This document shows, in pieces, positions 49,503-58,617 of a stretch of 64,000 nt of DNA. The stretch is from Streptomyces panaciradicis (GTDB lineage Bacteria; Actinomycetota; Actinomycetes; Streptomycetales; Streptomycetaceae), in contig NZ_JAMGBF010000082.1 of NCBI RefSeq assembly GCF_023516615.1, positions 1 to 64,000 on the forward strand, in the 5' to 3' direction. The position numbers and the translations under genes were made by a program. The notes beneath the pieces were generated by a model. That model was not told the DNA's origin. It saw nothing but the letters and a program-made list of their open reading frames with translations, and ran no database searches. Numbering within the stretch: position 1 is the first letter of the stretch; every line of letters begins with the position of its first letter.

Positions 49503-49532
49503 TTGTCACGGCACGATAACGAAACCTACCGT
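49503..49532 (+). promoter_or_regulatory. promoter of the GH3 gene
   Basis: TTGTCA (49503-49508) and TACCGT (49527-49532) with an 18-base spacer, about 60 bases before the ATG. The GAGGAGG ribosome site is at the end of the leader. Confidence 0.5.
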
Positions 49533-49594
49533 GTTACAGGCGACGGGTGCACGATGGGGCCCGAGACGACAGGACGTGACGAGGAGGCACCGCG

Positions 49595-52036
49595 ATGGCG
49601 GCAACCCCGGGAAACCCGGCCGACCAGGCCCGTGAGGCGGCCGTCGAGGCGGCCCTCGGCAAACTGGACCTGGACGCCAAGGCCCGGCTGCTGTCCGGCC
49701 AGGACATGTGGTCCCTGCCCGCCCTGCCGGAGATCGGGCTGAGGTCGCTCGTCATGTCCGACGGCCCGATCGGCGTCCGGGGCGTGCGCTGGACCGCCGA
49801 CGACCCCTCCGTCGCCCTGCCCTCACCGACCGCCCTCGCCGCCACCTGGGACCCCGAACTCGCCCGCCGCGCCGGCACCCTGCTCGCCCAGGAGGCCCGG
49901 CGCAAGGGCGTGCACGTGCTGCTCGCCCCGACCGTCAACCTCCACCGCTCCCCGCTCGGCGGCCGCCACTTCGAGGCCTACAGCGAGGACCCGTACCTGA
50001 CCGGACGCATCGGCACCGGGTACGTCACCGGCGTGCAGCAGGGCGGCGTCGGCACCACGGTCAAGCACTTCGTCGCCAACGACGCCGAGACCGACCGCTT
50101 CACGGTGAACAACCTGGTGGGCGAGCGCGCCCTGCGCGAGCTGTACCTGACGCCCTTCGAGATGATCGTCGCCGGCGCCCGCCCCTGGGGCGTCATGACC
50201 GCCTACAACACGGTCAACGGCACGACGATGACCGAGCACGGCCACCTCGTGAACGAGGTGCTGCGCGGCGAATGGGGCTTCGACGGCTACAACGTCTCCG
50301 ACTGGATGGCGGCCCGCGACACGGTCGCCGCCCTGCACGGCGGCCTCGACGTCGCCATGCCCGGCCCGCAGACCGTCTACGGCGCCCCCCTCGCCCAGGC
50401 CGTGCGCGACGGCCGCGTCGAGGAGGCGGTCGTCGACGAGGCCGTCCGCAACGTCCTGCGGCTCGCCGCCCGCGTCGGCGCCCTGGACGGCGCCGAGCCG
50501 GCCGTCACCGCACCGCCCGCGGCCGTCGACGGCGAGGCCCTGGCCCGCGAGATCGCCCGCCGCTCCTTCGTCCTCGTGAAGAACGACCGCGGGGCCCTCC
50601 CGCTCAGGCCCGGCACGGTGGCCCTCCTCGGCGCCGCCGCCCGCGACGCCCGGGTCCTCGGCGGCGGCTCCGCCACCGTCTTCCCCGCCCGGACCGTCTC
50701 CCCGCTCGACGGCCTCACCGCCGCCCTCCCCGAGGGCACCCTGACCTATGCCGTCGGCGCCGACCCCAACACCGAACTCGCCGTCGCCGACAAGGGCTTC
50801 GCGCTGAAGGCCGTGTGCCGCGACGCCGACGGGAACGTCATCGGCACCGGCTCCGCCCCCAGCGGCCAGATCCAGTGGATGGGTTCCGACCTCCCCGAGG
50901 GCGTCACCCACGAGAGCCTGCACACCGTCGAGCTGACCGGCACCTTCACCCCCCGCGACACCGGCCCGCACACCTTCGGCATCAAGGGCACCGGCCACTT
51001 CACCCTCACCGTCGCGGGGACGACGTACTTCGACGACGTCCAGCTCCCCGCCGACGACAGCGACCCCTTCGAGGCGTTCTTCGGCGCCCCCGTGGCCCGC
51101 GCCGAGCCCGAACTGACCGCGGGCGAACCGGTCGAGGTCTCCCTCACCCACGTCTACGCCCTCCCCGAGGACATCCCCTTCAAGGTCGTCGCCTTCGCCC
51201 TGGCCCACCAGGAACCGACGCGCGACGCCGACGAGCTGATCGCCGAGGCCGTGGCGGCCGCCCGGGCCGCCGACACGGCCGTCGTGGTGGTCGCCACCAC
51301 CGACCGCGTCGAGTCCGAGGGCTACGACCGCAAGGACCTCGCCCTGCCCGGCCGTCAGGACGACCTGGTCCGCGCGGTCGCCGCCGCCAACCCGAACACC
51401 GTCGTGGTCGTCAACTCCGGCTCCCCGGTGGAGCTGCCGTGGCGCGACGAGGTCGCCGCCGTGCTGCTGAGCTGGTTCCCCGGCCAGGAGGGCGGCGCCG
51501 CCCTCGCGGACGTCCTGACGGGCGCCCACGAGCCGGGCGGCCGGCTGCCCACCACCTGGGGCTCCCTGGCCGACGCCCCGGTCACCCGGGTCACCCCCGA
51601 GAACGGCGAACTGCCCTATACCGAGGGCGTGTTCATCGGCTACCGCGCTTGGGAGAAGGAGGGCAGGACCCCCTCGTACCCCTTCGGCCACGGCCTGGGC
51701 TACACCGACTGGGCGTACGAGTCCGTCGAGGTCGAGGGCACCACCGCAAGGGTCCGCGTCCGCAACACCGGACAGCGGGCCGGCCGCGAGGTCGTCCAGG
51801 TCTACCTGGCGCCCACCGAGCCCGGCCCCGACCGCCCGGCCCGCCTGCTCGCCGGCTTCGCGGGCGTCGAGGCGGGCCCCGGCGAGACGGCCGAGGCGGT
51901 CGTCGAGATCCCGCGGCGGGCCTTCGAGGTGTGGGACGACGTGGTCGGCTCGTGGTCGTTTGTGAAGGGTTCGTACGAGATTCAGGTGAGCCGCTCGATC
52001 GCCGACCGTCGCCTCACCGCGACGATTAACGTCTGA
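49595..52036 (+). CDS. GH3 beta-glucosidase/beta-xylosidase with PA14 domain
   Basis: An 813-residue cytosolic glycosidase without a signal peptide. The (beta/alpha)8 domain has the substrate motif VGTTVKHFVANDAETDR and the nucleophile Asp in YNVSDWMAARDTV. A PA14 module occupies about residues 395-540 (DTGPHTFGIKGTGHFTLTV). The alpha/beta sandwich has the acid/base region TTDRVESEGYDRKDLALPG, and an FnIII-like domain ends the protein. This layout is typical of intracellular beta-glucosidases acting on imported oligosaccharides. Control is probably by the divergent TetR. Gluco- versus xylo-specificity is not decidable here. Confidence 0.92.
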   Translation: MAATPGNPADQAREAAVEAALGKLDLDAKARLLSGQDMWSLPALPEIGLRSLVMSDGPIGVRGVRWTADDPSVALPSPTALAATWDPELARRAGTLLAQEARRKGVHVLLAPTVNLHRSPLGGRHFEAYSEDPYLTGRIGTGYVTGVQQGGVGTTVKHFVANDAETDRFTVNNLVGERALRELYLTPFEMIVAGARPWGVMTAYNTVNGTTMTEHGHLVNEVLRGEWGFDGYNVSDWMAARDTVAALHGGLDVAMPGPQTVYGAPLAQAVRDGRVEEAVVDEAVRNVLRLAARVGALDGAEPAVTAPPAAVDGEALAREIARRSFVLVKNDRGALPLRPGTVALLGAAARDARVLGGGSATVFPARTVSPLDGLTAALPEGTLTYAVGADPNTELAVADKGFALKAVCRDADGNVIGTGSAPSGQIQWMGSDLPEGVTHESLHTVELTGTFTPRDTGPHTFGIKGTGHFTLTVAGTTYFDDVQLPADDSDPFEAFFGAPVARAEPELTAGEPVEVSLTHVYALPEDIPFKVVAFALAHQEPTRDADELIAEAVAAARAADTAVVVVATTDRVESEGYDRKDLALPGRQDDLVRAVAAANPNTVVVVNSGSPVELPWRDEVAAVLLSWFPGQEGGAALADVLTGAHEPGGRLPTTWGSLADAPVTRVTPENGELPYTEGVFIGYRAWEKEGRTPSYPFGHGLGYTDWAYESVEVEGTTARVRVRNTGQRAGREVVQVYLAPTEPGPDRPARLLAGFAGVEAGPGETAEAVVEIPRRAFEVWDDVVGSWSFVKGSYEIQVSRSIADRRLTATINV

Positions 52037-52125
52037 TCCGGGACGACCTCCCCCACGAGCGGCCCCGGTCCGGGACCTGACCCCTGGACCGGGGCAAGCC
52101 CGGCGGAGTGCGCATCAGCGCACTC

Positions 52126-53097
52126 TCAGCGCACCCCGAAGCCGTACACCGTCTGAGAGCGGAACACCTCGCCCGGCCGCAGCACCGTGTCCGGGAACTC
52201 CGGCCGGTTCGGGGAGTCGGGGAAGTGCTGGGTCTCCAGCGCCACCCCGTCGCCCGGCGTGAACGGCTCGGGCAGGTGGTCCGCCGTGTACAGCTGCAGT
52301 CCCGGCTCGGTGGTCGCCACGGTCAGCACCCGCCCGGACGCCGGGTCGTACAGCTCGGCGACCTCGCGGGCGGCCTCGGTCACCCCGCCGTCCAGCGCGA
52401 AGTTGTGGTCGAAGCCCGAGCCGACCTTCCTGCCCTGCCGGAAGTCGAAGCGCGTGCCCGTGACGTCCTGAAGGACACCGGTCGGGATCAGATCCGCGTC
52501 CACCGGCGTGTACCGGGAGGCGGCGAGCCGCAGTTCGTGACCGCCCGCGTCGCCGGAGCCGGCGAGGTTCCAGTACGAGTGGTTGGTCAGGTTCACCGGC
52601 GTCGGCGCGTCCGTCACCGCCTCGTAGGCGATGCGCAGCGAGCCGTCGGCGTCCAGCGTGTAGGTGGCCGTCACCTCCAGCCGCCCGGGGAAGCCCTCCT
52701 CGCCGTCCGGGCTGACCCTGGCGAGCCGCACCCCGTGCTCGACCGGAACGACCTCCCACACCCGCTTGTCGAAGCCCCGCGGGCCCCCGTGCAGGGAGTT
52801 GGGGGCGTTGTTGGGCTCCAGCTCGTACGTCACCCCGTCCAGCGTGAAGCGGGCGCCGGCGATGCGGTTGGCGTACCGGCCGACCAGGGCGCCCAGATAC
52901 GGCCCGGGGTGCTCGACGTAGTCGTCCAGACCGGCGAACCCCAGCACCACGTTCCCGGCACGCCCGTCCCGGTCCGGGATCTCCACCGACTGCACGACCC
53001 CGCCGTACGACAGGATCCGCACCCGCACGCCGGCCCGCTCCAGGGTCCAGCGCTCCACCGGGGTGCCGTCGGAAAGTGTGCCGAAGTGTTCGCTCAT
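52126..53097 (-). CDS. galM: aldose 1-epimerase (mutarotase), cytosolic
   Basis: A 323-residue mutarotase with no signal peptide. It shows PNNAPNSLHGGPRGFDKRVWEV, the catalytic His in NLTNHSYWNLAGSG, SGFDHNFALDGG and the catalytic Glu region VALETQHFPDSPNRPEFPDT. It is convergent with the GH3 gene, whose products it could equilibrate. It is a clear paralogue of the secreted mutarotase at 30.9 kb but lacks its leader. Confidence 0.93.
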   Translation of the reverse strand: MSEHFGTLSDGTPVERWTLERAGVRVRILSYGGVVQSVEIPDRDGRAGNVVLGFAGLDDYVEHPGPYLGALVGRYANRIAGARFTLDGVTYELEPNNAPNSLHGGPRGFDKRVWEVVPVEHGVRLARVSPDGEEGFPGRLEVTATYTLDADGSLRIAYEAVTDAPTPVNLTNHSYWNLAGSGDAGGHELRLAASRYTPVDADLIPTGVLQDVTGTRFDFRQGRKVGSGFDHNFALDGGVTEAAREVAELYDPASGRVLTVATTEPGLQLYTADHLPEPFTPGDGVALETQHFPDSPNRPEFPDTVLRPGEVFRSQTVYGFGVR

Positions 53098-53123
53098 GAG
53101 CGGAACTCTAAGTCACGTGCCTG

Positions 53124-53999
53124 TCAGGAGTGCCGGGCGGTCACCGTCCGGTAGGCGATCTCGGCCAGCCGTGCCTGACCGTCCACGCTCGGGTGGAACC
53201 AGTCCCAGTGGCTCAACTGCGCGGTCCCGAAGCGGTACGCGTACACCGCGCCCCCGTCGAAGCGGCACCGCCGGTCCTTGCCGCACTCCTCGCGCAGCAC
53301 CTTGTTGTACTCCTCCACCCGCTTCTGCACGGTGTTGCGCCGCAGCATCGCCGCCGAGTCCAGCGCGTCCGCGTCGCCCAGCATGGAGGGGCAGATGCCC
53401 AGCTTCCACACCTGCTTGCCCAGCGCGTTCGTCCGGCCCTGCGACCACAGCCGCTTCAGGTTCGGCACGCTCGCCACGTACACCTGCGTCTTCGGCAGCG
53501 CCTTGCGCAGGGTGGCGAGCGCGTCCTCGAAGTCGGACCGGAAGTCGGCCACCGGGGTCATCGCCGCCGTCGAGACCCGGCAGGCGTCGTTCGCCCCCAC
53601 CATCACCGTCACCAGCTGCGGCTTCCTCGCCACGGCCCGCGTGATCTGCCCCGGCAGATCGGCCATCCGCGCGCCCGTCACCGCGTAGTTCCAGCTCCGC
53701 TCGGCCGCCTTCGTCCTGCCCAGGAGCCGGACGGCGAGCGAGTCGACCTCGGTGCTGGACCCGGTCGCCCACGACACCTCCGGGCAGTCCGACAGGACCG
53801 TGCACGCGTCGAAGCCGCGGGTGATGGAGTCGCCGACGGCCGCGACGGAGGTCGGGCTGACGTCCCAGGCGGGCGCCCGCTTCGCGCTGTGCGTGGGCGC
53901 CGCCTCGTCGCCACCGACCGCGTCGCAGCCGGCGACGCCCAGGACGGCCGCCGCCATGACGGCGAGAACGGTCCGTGAACGGTGGCTGGGCTTCCGCAT
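53124..53999 (-). CDS. SGNH/GDSL-type hydrolase lipoprotein
   Basis: A 291-residue protein with a lipobox (VLGVAGC, Cys 25), so it is membrane-anchored outside. SGNH blocks are AAVGDSITRGFDAC (Ser nucleophile), NYAVTGARMADLP (Gly), MVGANDACRVS (Asn) and WDWFHPSVDGQARLAE (Asp and His). Several cysteines in the exported domain probably form disulfides. It is likely an esterase acting on surface glycans or lipids; the substrate is unknown. Confidence 0.9.
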   Translation of the reverse strand: MRKPSHRSRTVLAVMAAAVLGVAGCDAVGGDEAAPTHSAKRAPAWDVSPTSVAAVGDSITRGFDACTVLSDCPEVSWATGSSTEVDSLAVRLLGRTKAAERSWNYAVTGARMADLPGQITRAVARKPQLVTVMVGANDACRVSTAAMTPVADFRSDFEDALATLRKALPKTQVYVASVPNLKRLWSQGRTNALGKQVWKLGICPSMLGDADALDSAAMLRRNTVQKRVEEYNKVLREECGKDRRCRFDGGAVYAYRFGTAQLSHWDWFHPSVDGQARLAEIAYRTVTARHS

Positions 54000-54259
54000 C
54001 CGCTGCTGTTCCCCTCGGTCGGCGTGCAGGGAGGTCCCCCCTCATGACAACGCGCGGGAGTTCCCGAACCCGGCAGCGCGCAACGGTTCGCACCCGTACA
54101 AGCGTCCTGCCGGGTGAATGGCGGGGGTTTCGGCGCATCGGGACCGACGGTACGTCACACTCCTTGCGCCGCCGCACGGTAGCCTCGCCATCAACGTGGT
54201 TCCCCCGGCCACGGCCGTTCGCCAGTTCGCAAGATGTCCCGCTCTGCCCGGAGGTCCCG

Positions 54260-54754
54260 GTGACGACTCGTGGAGTTCTGTACGTGCACTCCGCGCCGCG
54301 CGCGCTGTGCCCGCACGTCGAGTGGGCCGTCGCCGGGGTGCTCGGCACGCGCGTCAACCTCGACTGGATCCGGCAGCCCGCCGCGCCGGGCACCTGGCGC
54401 TCGGAGTTCTCCTGGCAGGGCCAGGCGGGCACCGCCTCCAAGCTCGCCTCCGCGCTGCGCGGCTGGCACCTGCTGCGCTTCGAGGTCACGGCCGAGCCCT
54501 GCCCCACGGCCGAGGGCGAGCGCTACAGCTGCACTCCCGACCTCGGCATCTTCCACGCCGTCACCGGCATCCACGGCGACATCCTGATCCCGGAGGACCG
54601 TCTGCGGGCCGCCCTGGTCCGCTCCCAGCGGGACGAGACGGACCTGGAGGCGGAGATCGCCAAGCTGCTGGGCAAGCCGTGGGACGACGAACTGGAGCCG
54701 TTCCGCTACGCGGGCGAGGGCGCACCCGTGCGGTGGCTCCACCAGGTCGTCTGA
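54260..54754 (+). CDS. DUF3145 protein adjacent to the fab operon
   Basis: A 164-residue protein: TTRGVLYVHSAPRALCPHVEWAVAGVLG at the start and WQGQAGTASKLASALRGWHLLRFEVTAEP in the middle identify DUF3145, an actinobacterial family regularly found beside fabF. The GTG at 54260 follows GGAGG by 4 bases, and the long open frame upstream is non-coding. Function unknown; the conserved neighbourhood suggests a link to fatty-acid synthesis. It is convergent with fabF across a strong terminator. Confidence 0.88.
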   Translation: MTTRGVLYVHSAPRALCPHVEWAVAGVLGTRVNLDWIRQPAAPGTWRSEFSWQGQAGTASKLASALRGWHLLRFEVTAEPCPTAEGERYSCTPDLGIFHAVTGIHGDILIPEDRLRAALVRSQRDETDLEAEIAKLLGKPWDDELEPFRYAGEGAPVRWLHQVV

Positions 54755-54779
54755 GCCGACCTCAAGGGCATCCGGCCCA

Positions 54780-54827
54780 GGGGCGCGGGGAACTGCGCGA
54801 CCGGCCACAACGCACCCGCACCCGGCC
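54780..54827. repeat. dispersed intergenic repeat A, copy 2
   Basis: It is 45/48 identical to 24911-24958, in the same orientation relative to the preceding plus-strand gene, and lies just downstream of DUF3145. Copy 1 has a GCGCCCC-GAAA-GGGGCGC stem at its left edge; here the left arm is absent, so the repeat itself is independent of that hairpin. Confidence 0.8.
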
Positions 54828-54850
54828 GTGAACGGACCGACACGACGGCG

Positions 54851-54884
54851 AATGGCCCGATCTCCCACCGGAGACCGGGCCATT
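54851..54884. terminator. terminator of the fab operon
   Basis: AATGGCCCG (54851-54859) pairs with CGGGCCATT (54876-54884). After one mismatch TCTCC pairs with GGAGA around a CACC loop. This 14-base-pair hairpin lies 17 bases after the fabF stop and also faces DUF3145, so it is bidirectional. Confidence 0.85.
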
Positions 54885-54901
54885 TGCGTTCAACGGCGCT
54901 C

Positions 54902-56173
54902 TCAGACCGTGCGGAACGCCAGGACCACGTTGTGCCCGCCGAAGCCGAACGAGTCGTTCAGCGCGGCGATACGGCCCTCCACGGGCAGCTTCCGGGCCTC
55001 GCCGCGGACGACGTCGGCGGCGGCCTCCGCCTCCGGGTCGAGGTTGTCGATGTTGATCGTCGGCGGGGCCACCCGGTGGTACAGGGCGAGCACGGTCGCG
55101 ACGGTCTCGATGCCGCCCGCGCCGCCCAGCAGGTGACCGGTCATCGACTTGGTCGCGGAGACGGCCATGTGGTCGGCGTCGTCGCCGAAGACCTTGCGCA
55201 GCGCCTTCAGTTCGGCGATGTCACCGGCCGGCGTCGAGGTGGCGTGCGCGTTGACGTGCACGATCTCCGACGGGTCCAGGTCGGTGCGCTCCAGCAGGTT
55301 CTGCAGGGCGTGCGAGATGCCCCGCCCCTCCGGCTCGGGCTGCACGATGTCGTGGCTGTCGGCGGAGATGCCCTGCCCGACCGCCTCGGCGTACACGCGG
55401 GCACCGCGCTTGGCGGCGTGCTCCGCGGACTCCAGGACGACGACACCCGCGCCCTCGCCCAGCACGAAGCCGTCACGGGCCGTGTCGTAGGGACGCGAGG
55501 CGCCCTCGGGGTCCTCGTTGTTCTTGGACATCGCCATCATGTTGCCGAACGCGGCGATGGGCAGCGGGTGGATGGCCGCCTCGGTGCCACCGGCGACGAC
55601 GACGTCGGCGCGGCCCGTGCGGATCATCTCGATGGCGTAGCCGATGGCCTCGGCGCCGGAGGCGCACGCGGAGACCGGCGTGTGCACGCCCGCCCGGGCG
55701 CCCACGAGCAGGCCCACGTTGGCGGAGGGGCCGTTCGGCATCAGCATGGGGACGGTGTGCGGGGAGACGCGGCGGACGCCCTTCTCCTTGAGCACGTCGT
55801 ACTGGTCGAGGAGGGTCGTCACGCCGCCGATGCCGGACGCGATGACCGCGCCGAGACGGTCCGGGTCGACCTTCGGGTCCTCACCGGCCTTGCCCTCGAA
55901 ACCGGCGTCCGCCCACGCCTCCTTGGCGGCGACCAGCGCGAACTGCGCCGAGCGGTCCAGGCGGCGGGCCTGCGGCCGGGGGATGACCTCGGTGGGTTCC
56001 ACCGCGACGGGCGCGGCGATGCGGACCGCCTGATCGGCGGCCCACTCCTGCTCCAGGGGCTTCACACCGGACCTGCCGGCGATCAGACCCTCCCAGGTAG
56101 AGGCTGCGTCGCCACCCAGCGGTGTGGTTGCGCCGATACCGGTGACGACCACGGTGCGATTGGTCGGGCTCAC
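54902..56173 (-). CDS. fabF: 3-oxoacyl-ACP synthase II (KAS II)
   Basis: A 423-residue condensing enzyme that elongates acyl-ACP with malonyl-ACP. The nucleophile Cys is in PVSACASGAEAIGYA, and the two His are in VHVNAHATSTPAGD and in the C-terminal NDSFGFGGHNVVLAF; the Lys is in SATKSMTGHLLGGAGG. It is the last gene of fabD-fabH-acpP-fabF, 83 bases after acpP, and is followed by the operon terminator. Confidence 0.97.
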   Translation of the reverse strand: MSPTNRTVVVTGIGATTPLGGDAASTWEGLIAGRSGVKPLEQEWAADQAVRIAAPVAVEPTEVIPRPQARRLDRSAQFALVAAKEAWADAGFEGKAGEDPKVDPDRLGAVIASGIGGVTTLLDQYDVLKEKGVRRVSPHTVPMLMPNGPSANVGLLVGARAGVHTPVSACASGAEAIGYAIEMIRTGRADVVVAGGTEAAIHPLPIAAFGNMMAMSKNNEDPEGASRPYDTARDGFVLGEGAGVVVLESAEHAAKRGARVYAEAVGQGISADSHDIVQPEPEGRGISHALQNLLERTDLDPSEIVHVNAHATSTPAGDIAELKALRKVFGDDADHMAVSATKSMTGHLLGGAGGIETVATVLALYHRVAPPTINIDNLDPEAEAAADVVRGEARKLPVEGRIAALNDSFGFGGHNVVLAFRTV

Positions 56174-56256
56174 GGGAATTCTTTCTCCAATTACGAGGAT
56201 TAAGCGGCGCCACCGCCGGGTGGCGGGGCCGGTCAGCGTCCGACCCGAGCAGGAAC

Positions 56257-56505
56257 TCAGGCCTGGTGCTTGAGGATGTAGTCGGTCGCGTCGCCGACGG
56301 TCTTGAGGTTCTTGACGTCCTCGTCCGGGATCTTGACGTCGAAGCGCTCTTCGGCGGCGACGACGACCTCGACCATGGACAGCGAGTCGACGTCCAGGTC
56401 GTCGGTGAAGGACTTGTCCAGCTGGACGTCCTCAACCGGGATGCCGGCGATCTCGTTCACGATGTCGGCGAGACCGGCGACGATCTCTTCCTGAGTGGCG
56501 GCCAT
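56257..56505 (-). CDS. acpP: acyl carrier protein
   Basis: An 82-residue acidic four-helix carrier protein. The phosphopantetheine attachment site is Ser41 in DLDVDSLSMVE. Helix III (IPDEDVKNLKTVGDATDYI) is standard. GGAG precedes the ATG. It carries growing acyl chains for the enzymes encoded around it. Confidence 0.97.
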   Translation of the reverse strand: MAATQEEIVAGLADIVNEIAGIPVEDVQLDKSFTDDLDVDSLSMVEVVVAAEERFDVKIPDEDVKNLKTVGDATDYILKHQA

Positions 56506-56586
56506 GTCAGGCGCTCCTTCTTTGTGATCCAGAGGGTTTGGCAGTGTCCTGCGGGTCCGGACCGTTCGTGATCCGGCACGCAGTGC

Positions 56587-57588
56587 CTAGGGGAGGGTAA
56601 CGACAGTCGCGGCGTAGACGAGACCCGCCCCGAAGCCGATGACGAGCGCGGTGTCGCCGCTCTTCGCCTCACCGGTCGCCAGGAGCCGCTCCATCGCGAG
56701 CGGGATCGAGGCGGCCGAGGTGTTGCCGGTGGTGCGCACGTCGCGCGCGACCGTGACGTGCTCCGGCAGTTTCAGCGTCTTCACCATCGAGTCGATGATC
56801 CGCTCGTTGGCCTGGTGGGGAATGAAGACGTCCAGGTCGTTCGCGCTGATCCCGGCCGCGTCCAGCGCCTGCTGGGCGACCTTCGCCATCTCGAACACGG
56901 CCCAGCGGAAGACCGCCTGGCCCTCCTGCGTGATCGCAGGGAACTTCTCGACCGTGCCCTCGCGGTAGTCCGTCCACGGCACGGTCTGCTTGATGGTCTC
57001 CGACTTGTCGCCCTCGGAGCCCCACACGGTCGGGCCGATCGCGGGCTCCTGGGAGGGGCCGACCACGACCGCGCCCGCGCCGTCGCCGAACAGGAAGGCC
57101 GTGGCGCGGTCGTGCAGGTCGGTGAGGTCGGACAGCCGCTCGACGCCGATGACGAGGACGTACTCGGCGCTGCCCTCGACGATCATGCCCTTGGCGAGGG
57201 TGAGGCCGTAGCCGAAGCCCGCGCAGCCGGCCGAGATGTCGAAGGCGGCGGCCTTGTTCGTGCCCAGCCTGTCGGCGATCTCGGTCGCCACGGCCGGCGT
57301 CTGCTTGAAGTGCGAGACGGTCGAGACGATCACGCCGCCGATCTGCTCGGCGGAGATCCCGGCGTCGGCGATGGCCTTGCCGGACGCCTCGATCGACATC
57401 GCGGCCACGGTCTCCTCGTCGGAGGCCCAGTGCCGGGTCTGGATGCCGGAGCGCGAACGGATCCACTCGTCGGAGGAGTCGATCGTCTCGAGGATCACCT
57501 CGTTCGGCACGACCCGCGTCGGACGGTAGCCGCCCACGCCGAGGATGCGCGCGTACGGGGCGCCCTTGCTGGGCTTGATCTTCGACAT
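56587..57588 (-). CDS. fabH: 3-oxoacyl-ACP synthase III (KAS III)
   Basis: A 333-residue initiating condensing enzyme. The triad is Cys in FDISAGCAGFGYGL, His in FIPHQANERIID and Asn in TTGNTSAASIPLA. The substrate region WIRSRSGIQTRHWASDEETV is typical. In streptomycetes this enzyme uses branched short acyl-CoAs to start iso and anteiso chains. It is 22 bases after fabD. Confidence 0.97.
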   Translation of the reverse strand: MSKIKPSKGAPYARILGVGGYRPTRVVPNEVILETIDSSDEWIRSRSGIQTRHWASDEETVAAMSIEASGKAIADAGISAEQIGGVIVSTVSHFKQTPAVATEIADRLGTNKAAAFDISAGCAGFGYGLTLAKGMIVEGSAEYVLVIGVERLSDLTDLHDRATAFLFGDGAGAVVVGPSQEPAIGPTVWGSEGDKSETIKQTVPWTDYREGTVEKFPAITQEGQAVFRWAVFEMAKVAQQALDAAGISANDLDVFIPHQANERIIDSMVKTLKLPEHVTVARDVRTTGNTSAASIPLAMERLLATGEAKSGDTALVIGFGAGLVYAATVVTLP

Positions 57589-57610
57589 GTTCGTACGGCT
57601 CCTTAGGGCG

Positions 57611-58534
57611 TCAGGCCTGTGCGTGCTCGGTGATGAGCGCGCGGGCCGCGTCGAGGTCGTCGGGGGTCTTGAGCGCGAGCGTCTGCACGCCGGGCAGGGC
57701 GCGCTTGGCCAGGCCCACCAGCGTGCCGCCGGGGCAGACCTCGATGATCGCGGTCGCGCCGAGCTCCTTGAACGTCTCCATGCACAGGTCCCAGCGGACC
57801 GGGTTGGCGACCTGGCCGACCAGCCGCTCGACGACCTCGGCGCCGGTGGCGACGGTCCGCCCGTCCTTGTTGGAGACGTACGTGACCTTCGGGTCGGCCG
57901 GGGCGAGGTCCGCGGCGGCCTTCGCCAGCGCGTCGACGGCCGGGGCCATGTGGTGCGTGTGGAAGGCGCCCGCGACCTTCAGCGGGACGACCTTGCGGAC
58001 GCCCTCGGGCTTGTCCTCGTTCAGCGCGGCGAGCTGCTCCAGCGTGCCCGCGGCGACGATCTGGCCCGCGCCGTTGACGTTCGCCGCGGTCAGCCCCAGC
58101 CGCTCCAGGTGGGCGGTGGAGACCTCGGGGTCGCCGCCGAGCAGCGCCGACATGCCGGTCTCGGTGATCGCGGCGGCGTCGGCCATCGCCAGACCCCGCT
58201 TGCGTACGAGGGTCAGCGCGGCGGTGTCGTCGAGGACGCCGGCGAAGGCGGCGGCGGTGATCTCGCCGACGGAGTGGCCCGCGACCGCGCCGGGCAGGAT
58301 GTCACCCAGTGCCGCGCCGGACAGGATTCCGGCCGCGACCAGCAGCGGCTGCGCCACCGCGGTGTCGCGGATGGCGTCGGCGTCGGCCTGTGTGCCGTAG
58401 TGGGCGAGGTCCAGTCCGATGGCGTCCGACCAGGCGGCGACGCGGTCGGCGGCGCCGGGCAGTTCGAGCCAGGGAGTCAGGAAGCCGGGCGTCTGGGCGC
58501 CCTGGCCGGGAGCGACGAGTACGAGCACTCTCAC
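57611..58534 (-). CDS. fabD: malonyl-CoA:ACP transacylase
   Basis: A 307-residue enzyme that loads malonate on ACP. The nucleophile Ser88 is in AGHSVGEITAAAFAG, the Arg in VRKRGLAMADA and the His in GAFHTHHMAPAV. The GTG at 58534 is used here; a GTG two codons in (58528) is also possible. It is the first gene of the operon, immediately behind the inverted repeat proposed as the FasR site. Confidence 0.96.
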   Translation of the reverse strand: MRVLVLVAPGQGAQTPGFLTPWLELPGAADRVAAWSDAIGLDLAHYGTQADADAIRDTAVAQPLLVAAGILSGAALGDILPGAVAGHSVGEITAAAFAGVLDDTAALTLVRKRGLAMADAAAITETGMSALLGGDPEVSTAHLERLGLTAANVNGAGQIVAAGTLEQLAALNEDKPEGVRKVVPLKVAGAFHTHHMAPAVDALAKAAADLAPADPKVTYVSNKDGRTVATGAEVVERLVGQVANPVRWDLCMETFKELGATAIIEVCPGGTLVGLAKRALPGVQTLALKTPDDLDAARALITEHAQA

Positions 58535-58594
58535 ACTCTCTCTTGTGGACGGGCGCGGCCGCCCGTGGGGACAGGGACGAAGAACACGAGGGGG

Positions 58595-58615
58595 TTTTGT
58601 GGAGCCCCGACAAAA
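58595..58615. promoter_or_regulatory. inverted repeat of the fab promoter, probable FasR site
   Basis: TTTTGT (58595-58600) and ACAAAA (58610-58615) are perfect inverted arms around 9 GC-rich bases. The repeat starts only 2 bases after the fasR stop codon and lies about 60 bases before fabD. FasR is known in S. coelicolor as an activator of this operon, and this is the only clear dyad in the gap. Confidence 0.65.
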
Positions 58616-58617
58616 GA

